Of a stretch of DNA of 64,000 nt, positions 1-9,835 are shown one piece after another; the stretch's first letter is position 1; the number at the start of each line of letters is the position of its first letter. The position numbers and the translations under genes were made by a program. A model generated the notes under the pieces. That model ran no database searches and was not told the DNA's origin. It was given only the letters and a program-made list of their open reading frames with translations. The DNA lies in NCBI GenBank assembly GCA_028023455.1, contig JAQFVV010000027.1:9855845-9919844 (forward strand), read 5' to 3'. Origin of the DNA: Epiperipatus broadwayi (taxonomy: Eukaryota; Onychophora; Udeonychophora; Euonychophora; Peripatidae).

Positions 1-36
1 CAGCTATGCTAACCACTAGGTCACCAATGCTTGATT
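1..36 (-). other. tRNA-derived SINE head, cut by the window edge
   Basis: The minus strand reads GACCTAGTGGTTAGCAT, a good RNA polymerase III A box of the kind found in tRNA-derived SINEs. The element runs off the window start, so no B box or tail can be checked. Confidence 0.35.
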
Positions 37-2539
37 AAATAGTATTTAAGTAAATTGTTAAAGGATAGAGAAATAATTTACATTAGTTTTTAAATAGATT
101 TAAAAGAATAGATAGGAATTGCAGATAATTGATATGGAAGTTAGATAAAATAGTTAAAGAAGAAATAAATTTGTATTTAGGGGTGGGTTAAATGGATTTA
201 AAATAGTATTTTGTTTATTGGTGTTTTAGATGGAAATATTTTTTTTGAAAAATTTATACTTAATATGCAAAAGAAAAATTTATACTTAATATGCAAAAAA
301 GCAAGTTTTATAATAAAAGGAGAAGAGGGAGGAAGATATAAGTAAAAGATAATAATGTATAGTTAATATGTTTTATTATTGTGAATTTGATGTGTTAATG
401 TTTGATATATGAGATTTGTATTTACAGTATTATGTAGGGATAAACATTTTTTTGTTATAGATCCTTGAAAATGACTATAATGACGAAAAAACAGAAATGT
501 ATATGTGATTTTATATATATATGTTCATACAGTTAATATATGGAAATAAAGTTTTTGAAAAGAAGTTAGAAGAAGTTTGTAAAGTTATTTATAATGTTGA
601 AGAACATATATATTTTAAAAAAGAAAGTGATTGTTTAATATGTTATTGTAATATATATTAAAAAAATTTAGTAAACTTCTACTACTAAGCTGTGCAGTAA
701 CAATATCAATGAATGTTAAAATGTCAGTGCATATTTTTGCAACTATTGTTTCTGAGCGAATTCTCATCTTCTGGTAAAAGCCATGGATGGAATATAGTGC
801 AAATTAATATTTCTTAATATATACTTTCAATGTGAAGAGAGTAATTATGGGATTCTCAAGACAAATTTTAGTAGTCATCCTTGACGTTTTCTATTTTGTG
901 CCAACAGAGTCAACCATTCAATTGATTCTAACAATATTTGGCAGATAGATATTTACTTTTATTAAAAATGGACATGATTACAACTGGTTGTCCTTCTGTC
1001 CATAAGTTTTTTAAAATGGCATATGTGTGAATTTATTTGTGCTGCTATCTAGTGTACAGTAACAACTCAATGCTTAGGTAATGTTTTAAAATGGGAATAT
1101 AGACGTCACCACTATTTAATATAAATAGAAAATTATTTCATCAAAAATATTGTTCAAAATCAAAATACAGAAAACAAAGCAAGTGATAATAATTTAATAC
1201 TGCTTGAAGCCTATGGAAATGATTATGGTATATAAAAGGAACTCGCCAGACCAAGATTAAAAAAATTTAAAAACCATCTTTTTTTTTTCTGTCATAAAAA
1301 AAAAACCTCGAAAGGACTATTTTATTATTTTTATAAATATAAACAAGATCGCGACTTCCAAAGACTGGTAGAATGTACAAATAAAATAATTTACAAACTT
1401 TGCCATGAGTACAATAATACAAAGATTTCCCAAATATGTTTTCTAATGTAAAATAAACAGACAATTAACAATTATTTGTTTATCTTTTGATATCTGTTGT
1501 TTATAAGTTAACGATTTCTTAAACATACTGTAATCCAATCATGCACACCGTTAAGCAGAAAATAATACATAAATTAATTATTCAAACAACTTTTTAGCAA
1601 TCAAGTCACTGGGGATATGCATTCTCCAATTTTGGTATCACAGTAAAATATCCAACCAAATAGGCCATTATGCATAATTGTTTCATGGGTTATACCTGAT
1701 ATACAACTAGCAGTTTACTATATTGGAAGAACTATTGATCTGGCTTGGTGCCAACAGAAGACAATGTAAGTCATGAAATAATGATACCAAATAGGCTGAT
1801 TATTTTAGTATGACATCAACGGTGATAAGAATGTATTACTAATAATATGGCCGAATAGTTAAAACTTTGTGTGGATTGAATCCCTAAGTTCTACTATTGT
1901 TCAATTGTGATTGTGCAAAAATGTGAAGAAATGCAAACATAAACAATGGGGACCACTGTATTTCCAATCATTGCAAATAAAAATTAATATTTTGGAAATT
2001 ATTAGATTTTTTTAAGACAATTTCAATAATTGTAAGTCAAAGTGGCTGTTCTGTAAAATGATTAATTCATTGATTTTGGAAAATATTCTGCAGACATTGT
2101 TTAGATTTCTTTTGCATATTATTTTTTAAAATGATAATTTCTCTACTTACAACAGGCAGAAATGAAAATAATTAAGGGAGGAGTAAGTTAGAGAGGACCA
2201 ATTAAATATAACAAGTAAAAATAATAATCATTTTAGCTTTTTCTCAAATTGAATATTGTGATGCAAAATTGTAAAAGGCATTCCTGCTTAATATACATAT
2301 ATATAAAAATGCAACTGAAACTGTAAACAAAATTTTAGCTTAGCTTCTCCTGTATTCACTAAATTTGTTATTTTTACATAAAAAAATGTCAACAGTGGCT
2401 TGTTAATATTTAAATGGAATCTAAAATAATGAGACATCTTAATGAATTTCTAGTCATCTAATAATAACTGTAAATTATCTTTCAAATTTATCTATCAAAA
2501 CTGAATACAGTTTTGATGAAATTTGAAATATTGCTGACC
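37..2539. other. AT-rich stretch with no gene recognised
   Basis: I see no convincing exon or transposon protein here. A 26-bp unit is repeated twice in tandem at 247-298. The missing last exon of IFT22 could lie here or beyond the left edge, but I could not identify it. Confidence 0.4.
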
Positions 2540-2547
2540 CAAATTAA

Positions 2548-2872
2548 TTTTAAACCACTAAACATCATGTGGTCACTATTTCCTATACTCACACAACCTG
2601 TTAAAACAATAGCAAACTTTCCATACAGTAGTGCCACCCAGTGAAAGTCATACTAATCAATAAATGCAAGAAGGAAGATTTGTGCATAAAATTCCTATCT
2701 ATTGCATACTCATCTAGACTAGTTTCTAGCTTGTTGCTTCATCAGTGAGGAGCCTTGGATCTGAGAGCCCTGCACCTATATCTTATGATGTAATGCATCC
2801 CATCCTTAGCAGCCACCTTTTACCTTTTTAATTAAATATAAAGTTGTGAGTCCAAAATGAAAACAATATTTT
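2548..2872 (-). mobile_element. HHR-464 repeat, left part, split by the LTR retrotransposon
   Basis: This is the left part of a copy of the hammerhead-bearing repeat family (called HHR-464 here). It continues at 8,747 after the 5.9-kb Ty3/gypsy insertion: the interrupted family sequence resumes in register there. The whole repeat, without the insertion, ends at 9,453 and is flanked by CAAATTAA at 2,540-2,547 and 9,454-9,461, a probable target duplication. The hammerhead core here is damaged. Confidence 0.75.
2717..2745 (-). ncRNA. Degenerate hammerhead ribozyme core
   Basis: The minus strand has CTGATGA, a stem-II hairpin, GAAAC and a GTC triplet, but the downstream strand of stem I (about 10 nt, present in other copies) is deleted. 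It should be inactive. Confidence 0.5.
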
Positions 2873-3504
2873 TATTGTGTTTGGTCTGGATTATAGACCC
2901 AACCAACAGTAAATAATGTAAAATAATACTGAAACAAGTATTACAATTAATATATTTATTATGTACAAATATATACAATACAATATATACAAATGAATAT
3001 TTACAAGTTGAATCTTGGAGTTTAACGTAACTCTGGGTTCTGCCTGCCGCTTCCAGCCACACCTGATGGCTTGCCTCACGGGTAGGGTCTATGACTCTTC
3101 CAGCTGTACAAGACAGCTTGCCTCGAGCCGAGAGTGATCTTAGCAGCGTCCGGTCTCTGTGGGATTTGCCTAGCTGCGTAGATCTAAATAGCGTAGTGCT
3201 ATCAATGGGAATACTTGCTGCTGTTTAGGTTAGCAGAGTTTCCCTGGGAGAATGCAAAGAGTCTGTTCAGGTTAGACACGCTCTTCCTTGATCCTCACAA
3301 AAGGTTGACTATTTATACCAGATCCCTGAGCTTATTGAAAATCTTTGGATTCAGCAAGTATCGTTGCTTATTGGTCTGTAATAATCATTGGCTAGGTTGT
3401 TATCTATACATCAGCCTATTGGCCTGTGGCAAACAATGCTTAATCCGATCAGATAAGGAGGCATCTGGAATAGTCTACTTCTGAGAGAAGGGAGGACTAT
3501 AACA
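2873..3504 (-). repeat. 3' LTR of the Ty3/gypsy element
   Basis: It matches 8,119-8,746 over its length with scattered substitutions and small indels. On the minus strand it begins TGTTATAGTCC directly after the polypurine tract. Its outer end reads TATTGTG on the plus strand where the other LTR has TGTTGTG, one base changed. Confidence 0.9.
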
Positions 3505-3586
3505 TCCCTCCCCCTGGCTAAAATTTACCCTAGAGAACATAGTCATGCAGGTGTGCTGGAGGATGACTAAAGCGCTTTGGTGCTGA

Positions 3587-4643
3587 TTATGGTTTACTGT
3601 TGTCTTCAGTTTGTTGGTCCTCCTTGCTTGTATCTTCGGTTTGTTGGTCTTCCTTGCTTGTACTGCATGTCTCTGGAGCTTCATTCCTTGTGGCTGCATC
3701 AGTATAATCCAGTCTCAGTTGATCTCGATGGCGATGATGTTGACATCCATCTGCTGTTTGCACTAAAATGGTGTGAAGTCCTTTTTGTTGGATTATGACT
3801 GCTGGGATCCATTTAACGGATCCGCTATACATTCTGCCTAGAACATTAGTCCCTATTTGAAATTTGATAGTTTTGTCCGTTTCTTGTTTTTCATCATTTG
3901 GCTCAGGTATCAGAGCTGACAAGTTGGTTTGCAAAGTTCTATTACACAATAGTTCAGCTGGAGTTTTTCCAGTTGCAGTACTCGGTGTCGAGTGTGGAGA
4001 TAATAACATTCTGGCAATACGGATGTTCCAGCTTCCCGTGTCGATCTTTGTGAGCAATTTTGTGGTCTCTTGCACCAATCTCTCAGCCTGACTATTGCTT
4101 TCAGGATGAAATGGTGGGCTAAAGACTAGCTCAATGCCAATATTGTCACAAAACTTTTTAAAGGCTACTGCATCTGAGACTATCATTCTAGGAAGGCCAT
4201 ATGTAGCAAATAGCCTTCTAAGAGCTTCTATTGTTGCAGTGGTCTGGAGTGATGGAACTTCCACTACCTCCAGCCACTTAGAATATGAATCAACTACTAC
4301 TAACAGTAGTTTTCCTTTCCATGGGCCAGCATGGTCCACATGGAGTCTCGTTCAGGGGCCTTCAGGTTTAGGCTAGTTAACTGTTTTATCTTTTGCTGGC
4401 ATGTTTTGATTCATTTTGCAATGCCAGCAACGGTAAACTTTAGACAATCTCTGTGTCCAAAGTTGGCCACCATACATAAGCCCTTGCGAGCATCTTCATT
4501 CGGACTATCCCTGGATGCCCATTATGCAACAGGTTGAGCACTTGGGATCGTCCAGCTAGGGGGATCACTATTCTGGATCCCCAGATAATACATCCCTTTT
4601 CAATTGAGAGCTCCAGCCTTCGGGTCCAGTACGCTTGATGCAA
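3587..4643 (-). pseudogene. Integrase region of the Ty3/gypsy element, broken
   Basis: Inserts the DNA copy of the element into the genome. The HHCC zinc-binding part lies at 4,643-4,440 (HNGHPG then WWPTLDTE). The core lies at 4,339-3,587, with first Asp in VVVDSYSKW, second in IVSDAVAF and Glu in SQAERLVQ, so the DDE triad is visible; a C-terminal part follows, ending in an imperfect repeat of DQQTED-like units. Stops or frameshifts separate the zinc part, the stretch 4,440-4,339 and the core. No intact integrase can be read. Confidence 0.85.
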
Positions 4644-4656
4644 CTCCTCTAGTGTT

Positions 4657-5202
4657 TTATTTGGCCACCCCTGCTAGATCCATTTTTTTAATTCTTTGGA
4701 ACCCAGGGTCATTTGTGGCCCACTTAGCCACTAATTTACTGTTCAGTGATGTGTTTGTTCCCAAATCAATCATGTTAACTGACTGATCAGTAGTAATCAG
4801 CCTGTCTGCAGATTCTGCAGGCAAATGACTTAATGCATCAACATGAGGAATCTGTTTTCCCTCAATGTAGTGTAGCATAAAATCATATCCTGATAAGAAG
4901 TTGAACCACCTCAGCATATGTGGTGAGGCATGCTGAGGGATTCCTTTTTCAGCTGCAAAGATACCCAATAGGGGTCTATGATCTGTTTGCAGTATGAATG
5001 ATCTACCATAAAGGTAGTCATGAAAATTTTTAATGCCATTGATTAAGGCCAGAGGCTCTCTATCAATCTGGGCATAATTTTTTTCTGCCTTTGAGAGACA
5101 CTTTGATGTAAAGGCAATAGGTGAGAGTGACCCATCATCATTCTTATGGAACAACACTGCACCTGTTCCTACTGGTAAAGCATCGCATGTCAGTACCAGC
5201 AC
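4657..5202 (-). pseudogene. RNase H domain of the Ty3/gypsy element
   Basis: Degrades the RNA strand of the RNA-DNA hybrid in reverse transcription. The Asp of TCDALPVGTGAVL, the Glu of REPLALI and the Asp of TDHRPLL match the Ty3/gypsy RNase H pattern. The frame differs from the reverse transcriptase just upstream (their open frames overlap at 5,190-5,202), so a frameshift splits what should be one polyprotein. Confidence 0.85.
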
Positions 5203-6060
5203 TCTTTCAGGTCAAAGTGTGCCAGCACCATTTTCTCAGATATAAGGGTTTTCATTTTTTCAAAGGCATTATCATGATTGCTGTCCCACTTCCAGACTAT
5301 TTTTTTATCTAGTAGCCTGTACAATGGTTCAGCTGCCTCTGTTTTCTTGTTACTTGGTGTTTTGGCTTTTTTAATTGCCATAACTTTCTTTTGGGTAGGA
5401 TGAATGCCACTTGCATCTATCCTAAATCCCAGAAACTCCAGTTCTTTGGCTTCAAATATGCATTTATCTGAGTTTATTCTTATGCCTGCTGCTTTGAACT
5501 TGCCAAGGAGTTTTTTTGTGGAACTCCAGAATAGCTCTGGAGTCCGAGCCACCAGTAAGAAATCATCAAAGTATGGTAGGGCCCCTGGTATTCCTGCAGC
5601 CAGTTGATCCATGACTCTCTGGAATATTGTTGGGGCGACCGATATACCAAAAGGTAACCGGTTCATTTTAAATAAGCCTTTATGAGTTATTATTGACAAT
5701 GCTCTTGCTGCCTGATCATCGACCGGTAGCTGCAAATATGCATGTTTCAAGTCAATTTTAGAAAAAACTCTTCCACCTGACAGTGTGGATAGGATTTGCT
5801 TAACTGATGGTGGTTGATAATTATTCGATGCTAGTGCTTTGTTAATCATGCATCGATAATCCTCACATATCCGCACATCACCATTTTCTTTGATGATTGG
5901 GACTATTGGGGTGGCCCATTCTGAGTATGATATAGGCTCTATTATCCCTTCTGCTTTCCACCTTTCAAGCTCTGATTCAACTTTAGCTCTTAAGGCCAGA
6001 GGCAGTGATCTGGTTTGACAACAGATCGGTTTTATGTCTTTATTCAGTGATAACTGAATT
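5190..6060 (-). pseudogene. Reverse transcriptase of the Ty3/gypsy element
   Basis: Makes the cDNA of the element. From about 6,060 the frame reads a typical start of the domain (EGIIEPISYSEWATPIVP, then GDVRICEDYR). It continues through KIDLKHAYLQLPV, the LPFG region and the catalytic YFDD box (PYFDDFLLV). The frame is open through the fingers and palm. It is out of frame with the protease upstream, where stops follow at about 6,067, and with the RNase H downstream. Confidence 0.88.
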
Positions 6061-6066
6061 GGTGGC

Positions 6067-6513
6067 CTAATTAGCCTTTAATTTAGCTAATGTTGTGATC
6101 TGGTTCACCTTTGACACTGCAAAGCCTAAGTGACTGAACCAATCATGGCCTAACAAGTTGCTGTGATCACCTGATGCCATTAACAGTGGCAGGTGTATAG
6201 TTTTGTTAGGCATAGTTATTTTAACTCTTGTCTGACCCAAGAGTTTTATTTTTTTACCCTGATAATTTGTTATAGTCCTAGTGCTAGGATGCAGATTATG
6301 TTTATTATTTTTATTAATGATAGCCCAAGTCTTTTTTGAAACAATAGACACTGCAGACCCTGTGTCTAGTTCCATTCTCACTGGCGTATCATTAATCATT
6401 ATACTATGTATAAATCCAGACTGATTGTCTTTAATATGATTTATACTGGCAACTTGTTTATTTTTCTTATAGTTTCCTTTGTTGTTTTTTGGAATGGTTT
6501 TTTCCATTCTCAT
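6067..6513 (-). pseudogene. Retroviral-type aspartic protease of the Ty3/gypsy element
   Basis: Processes the polyprotein. The active-site motif is ELDTGSAVSIV, and a later LLGHDWF segment matches the second half of the Ty3/gypsy protease fold. The frame ends in a stop at 6,067, one base out of phase with the reverse transcriptase, which I read as a decay frameshift. Confidence 0.82.
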
Positions 6514-7256
6514 ACTGGCTGTTTGTCTTTTTAAGTTTAGACATGCCGCTCTTATATGACCAACTCACTTGCAAAATGAGCACACAGTATGGCGATGTGG
6601 ACACTGTTTGCACATGGATCGGTTCATCGCATCTATAACAACGCTTTACATTCATTGTTGTTGTTGAGCTAACTGAGTGTTTGTCAGACTCAGCTTTCTG
6701 TTCAACTTTTTGAACAGTATAATTTATTTTTTGTAATAGCTTTGCTTGACATGCTATAGATTCTACCAGCGTGGCTTGAGCTACAGCCTTTTCAAAATCT
6801 ATATCCGGTGTCATTAATAGTTTGTCTTAAATTATGATCGTTCATGCCCCAAATGAAACGATCGCGTAGTGCTTCATTTAAGAACTCTTTAAATTGACAC
6901 ATAAGTGCTAATGTCCTGAGTTGCGTTGCGAATTCTCTAGCTTTTTCTCCCTCCGCCTGTGTACAGAGATTGAAATAATATCTCTGCATTATTGTTAGCA
7001 GTTTGGGGGGAAAATATTCTGTGAGAATCGCCAACGCCTTCTCAAAATTCAAGTCAGCCGGTGTTTCTGACCCAATTTGCGATTTTAAAATATTATACAT
7101 CTGCGACCCGATTATCGTTATCAGCGTCGCTAATTTTATTTCAGACTTTTTGATCTGATTGGCCTGCATATAAAAAATTAGGCACTCTTTGTAGCTTGAC
7201 CAGTTCTCAGGGAACCCTGGATCAAAAGCTTCCATCGAGCCAATTATATTAGTCAT
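6467..7256 (-). pseudogene. Gag of the Ty3/gypsy element, frameshifted
   Basis: Structural protein of the particle. The likely start is the ATG at 7,256 (MTNIIGSMEAFDPG), after an upstream GTG-initiated open frame. The capsid-like part (7,256-6,792) includes the EYFPPKL and RDRFIWGM motifs seen in mag-type Gag proteins. A frameshift near 6,800 leads into a second frame with a damaged zinc knuckle (CYRCDEPIH). Neither frame alone gives a full Gag. Confidence 0.82.
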
Positions 7257-7286
7257 TTTATTAATTTTATTTTTCTCTGTTATCAC

Positions 7287-8118
7287 ATGAGAAAAATATT
7301 TTTTCCATATATTTCCGAGTAACTACTCGATACGATTATGTTCGACAGATTTTTTACTCTGCTAGGGTGAGCTGCTGTCTTTTTTAGCAAGGCCAATTTT
7401 GATTGATTTATGAAGCACCAATCATGTTTGTGATCACTTTATGTTTCCTCCCAGAAATAAGTGATTTTAACAATGGCTGTTTAAATAATATTTATTTTAC
7501 AAAGCGCAGACGGTATTTGAAATTAAATTGAGAGTGCAAATCTCTCAAGCGCTTAGCCAATCAGATCACAAATACTGGGACAGAGAATTTAACAAGAAAA
7601 GAGCGGTTCCACTCTTTTCTTTACTTGTCTTTGTATATATCCAAGCCAGTCCAAAGTACTTAGATCTGAAAGTGTGAATCTTAAATATCTTCACACTCAA
7701 CTTACTGAGTTCTAATTATAAACATACAGCGTGAAATCTTTCGATTTACTACGCAGTAGTTTTTTCGATATTATAACTTGCAGCAATCTATGTAAATAAT
7801 ATTTTATTTTACAAAGCGCAGACGGTATTTGAAATTAAATTGAGAGAGTGCTTAGCCAATTTCAAATGGCTGTTTAGTAAATACTATTCGTGTATTTTAC
7901 TTATTTTGCCAGAAATAAGTGATTTTTAATAATCACTGTTTAATAAATACAGTATTCATGTATTTTACTTGGACTGTATTTAAGTGTGATTTAATAATCA
8001 CAGCTTCGTAAGTTACGAGTGTCTATATAATTGCGCACTCACATATTTATGTTTTCCAAGTTTTTTCTTTTTCCAGCCGTGGGGAAAAAAAAAATCTTTT
8101 GTCAAACTGCGTCAAATC
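7287..8118 (-). repeat. 5' leader of the Ty3/gypsy element with an internal duplication
   Basis: About 830 bp without coding potential between the 5' LTR and gag. A block of about 70 bp containing CAAAGCGCAGACGGTATTTG occurs at 7,495-7,563 and again at 7,800-7,862. A second shared block around CCAGAAATAAGTGATTTT occurs near 7,450 and 7,910. The layout suggests one tandem duplication with later rearrangement. I found no clear tRNA primer-binding site after the LTR. Confidence 0.6.
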
Positions 8119-8746
8119 TGTTGTGATGTCTGGATTATAGACCCAACCAACAGTAAATAATGTAAAATAATACTGAAACAAGTATTACAATTAATATATT
8201 TATTATGTACAAATATATACAATACAATATATACAAATGAATATTTACAAGTTGAATCTTGAAGTTTAATGTAACTCTGTGTTCTGCCTGCCGCTTCCAG
8301 ACACACCTGATGGCTTGCCTCACGGGTAGGGTCTATGACCCTTTTAGCTGTAGAAGACAGCTTGCCTCGAGCCGAGAGTGATCTTAGCAGCGTCCGGTCT
8401 CTGTGGGACTTGCCTAGCTGCGTAGATCTAAATAGCGTAGTGCTATCAATGGGAATACTTGCTGCTGTTTAGGTTAGCAGAGTTTCCTGGGAGAACGCGA
8501 AGAGTCTGTTCAGTTAGACACGCTCTTCCTTGATCCTCACAAAAGTTTGACTATTTATACCAGATCCCTGATCTTATTGAAAACCTTTGGATTCAGCAAG
8601 CACCGTTGCTTATTGGCCTGTAATAATCATTGGCTATGTTGTTATCTATACATCAGTCTATTGGCCTGTGGCAAACAATGCTTAATCCGATCAGATAAGG
8701 AGGCATCTGGAATAGTCTACTTCTGAGAGAAGGGAGGACTATAACA
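8119..8746 (-). repeat. 5' LTR of the Ty3/gypsy element
   Basis: Pairs with 2,873-3,504. The right end (element start on the minus strand) is TGTTATAGTCC. The flank beyond 8,746 resumes the interrupted HHR-464 repeat. Confidence 0.9.
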
Positions 8747-9453
8747 GTTTTCATGACAAGCTCATTTACTTGTATACTTATATAGATCTGAATGCAGTTC
8801 AGTATCTATGTATTTTGGTATCCTTGGTTCTTTAATAGCCATAGTCACCATCTTTCCACAGGAAGGAAAGGTATTAAATCACTAAACATCCATGATCACC
8901 ATTTACACAAGTTGTTAAAACATTGACAAACTTTCCATAAAGTAATGCCATCTAGTGCAAGCCATAATAATGGATGCATGAAAGTTTGGGTATAAAATCC
9001 CTATAATATTTGATACTAGTTTAGGTAAGCATGGGAAGAATGATGATCATGTGATGTTTAGTGATTTAATACCATCCCTGTCCATGGGATAATGATGAGT
9101 ATGGTTATAAAGAATCAAAGACACCAAAATGTATAGATACTGAACTGAGTTCAGATCTATATGATTAAATAATGAATAAGCTTGGATTGAAAACATTGTT
9201 TTGATTTTGGACTCCTAGCTTTATAGTTAACTCAAAAATGTAAAGGTGACTGCTGGAGGGTTGCATTAGATCCCAAGATGGAGATGCAGCGCTCTCAGAT
9301 TCAAGGCTCCTCACTGATGAAAGCCACAAACTGGAAACTAATCTGAGGATATTGGATAAATAGGCATCAGACAGATTTTATGCACAAATCTTCTTGCATC
9401 CATTGAGTACTGTGGTTTGCACTGAGCCGCACTACTGTATGGCAAGTTTGTCA
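8747..9453. mobile_element. HHR-464 repeat, right part, fold-back with two opposed units
   Basis: Continues the copy that starts at 2,548. From 8,747 to about 9,010 it reads in minus orientation. It then turns round, with ATGATCATGTGATGTTTAGTG inverted relative to the left arm, and runs in plus orientation to 9,453. The plus unit contains a good hammerhead core. The opposed orientation means a transcript would fold back on itself. Confidence 0.75.
9299..9357 (+). ncRNA. Hammerhead ribozyme, HHR-464 copy
   Basis: The core is CTGATGA, an imperfect stem II (loop CACAAA) and GAAAC-TA-ATC. Inner stem I is TCCTCA with TGAGGA, six Watson-Crick pairs; most other copies have TGGGGA here with one G-U pair. 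The outer helix is ATTCAA with TTGGAT. The cleavage triplet is ATC rather than GTC, still of NUH type. Activity is not shown. Confidence 0.7.
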
Positions 9454-9734
9454 CAAATTAACTTTCTTATATTTAAAACTTGTTGTAGAGAATTATAGTA
9501 AATAAAATTAAACAATGGCAGGAACCTAATAAAAATATTTGTACTTTTAAACAAAATTAAACAGTAAATGGTCAATGTTATTTCAATAAAGCAAACTATC
9601 TTCTATGTATTTATTATTATAAACCCTCACTTACAACAATTACAATAAAAATAGAAAATAAAATATACGTGGAAAAACAAAAACTTCACTGTCGAAATCA
9701 CAATGTGGAGTAAATAAAAAAATCTATTTCTTAC
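9454..9734. other. Right target duplication and AT-rich flank
   Basis: Starts with the right CAAATTAA target duplication of the HHR-464 copy. The rest, up to the IFT22 exon, holds nothing I can identify. Confidence 0.4.
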
Positions 9735-9835
9735 CGAGTTCAAACATTGAAGAATCAGGATCTTCAGGCCTCTGGTGGGAAAAAATAACAACTTGGCTAT
9801 TTTTCAGATTTTGATTTTGGACAAAATTGTTATAC
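9735..9835 (-). CDS. IFT22: IFT22 exon 5
   Basis: The acceptor is AG at 9,836-9,837 and the donor GTAAG follows at 9,734-9,730. The exon completes the Trp codon begun in exon 4 and reads YNNFVQNQNLKNSQVVIF, SHQRPEDPD, SSMFEL, then one base of the next codon. The region upstream of the acceptor is AT-rich with little polypyrimidine. An AG inside the exon at 9,772-9,773 could serve as a weaker alternative acceptor. Confidence 0.85.

Larger units (their letters stand above)
2873..8746 (-). mobile_element. Ty3/gypsy LTR retrotransposon, mag-like, degenerate
   Basis: A 5.87-kb element with two LTRs (2,873-3,504 and 8,119-8,746) around gag, protease, reverse transcriptase, RNase H and integrase, all read on the minus strand. 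The domain order PR-RT-RH-IN defines Ty3/gypsy; the integrase and gag resemble the mag-type (K02A2.6-like) proteins common in invertebrates. The LTRs start TGTTATAG and end near CACAACA on the element strand. A purine-rich tract (AGGGGGAGGGA on the minus strand) abuts the 3' LTR. The insertion lies within an HHR-464 repeat and is flanked by TTTT on both sides, with one mismatched base extending it to five. Several frameshifts break the coding region, so this copy is dead by itself. Confidence 0.92.

Noticed and set aside
9735-9771. A separate 37-nt IFT22 exon using the AG at 9,772-9,773
   Set aside because: The longer exon to 9,835 reads the expected WYNNFVQ...VVIFSH segment in phase with exon 4, so the short version is at most an alternative.
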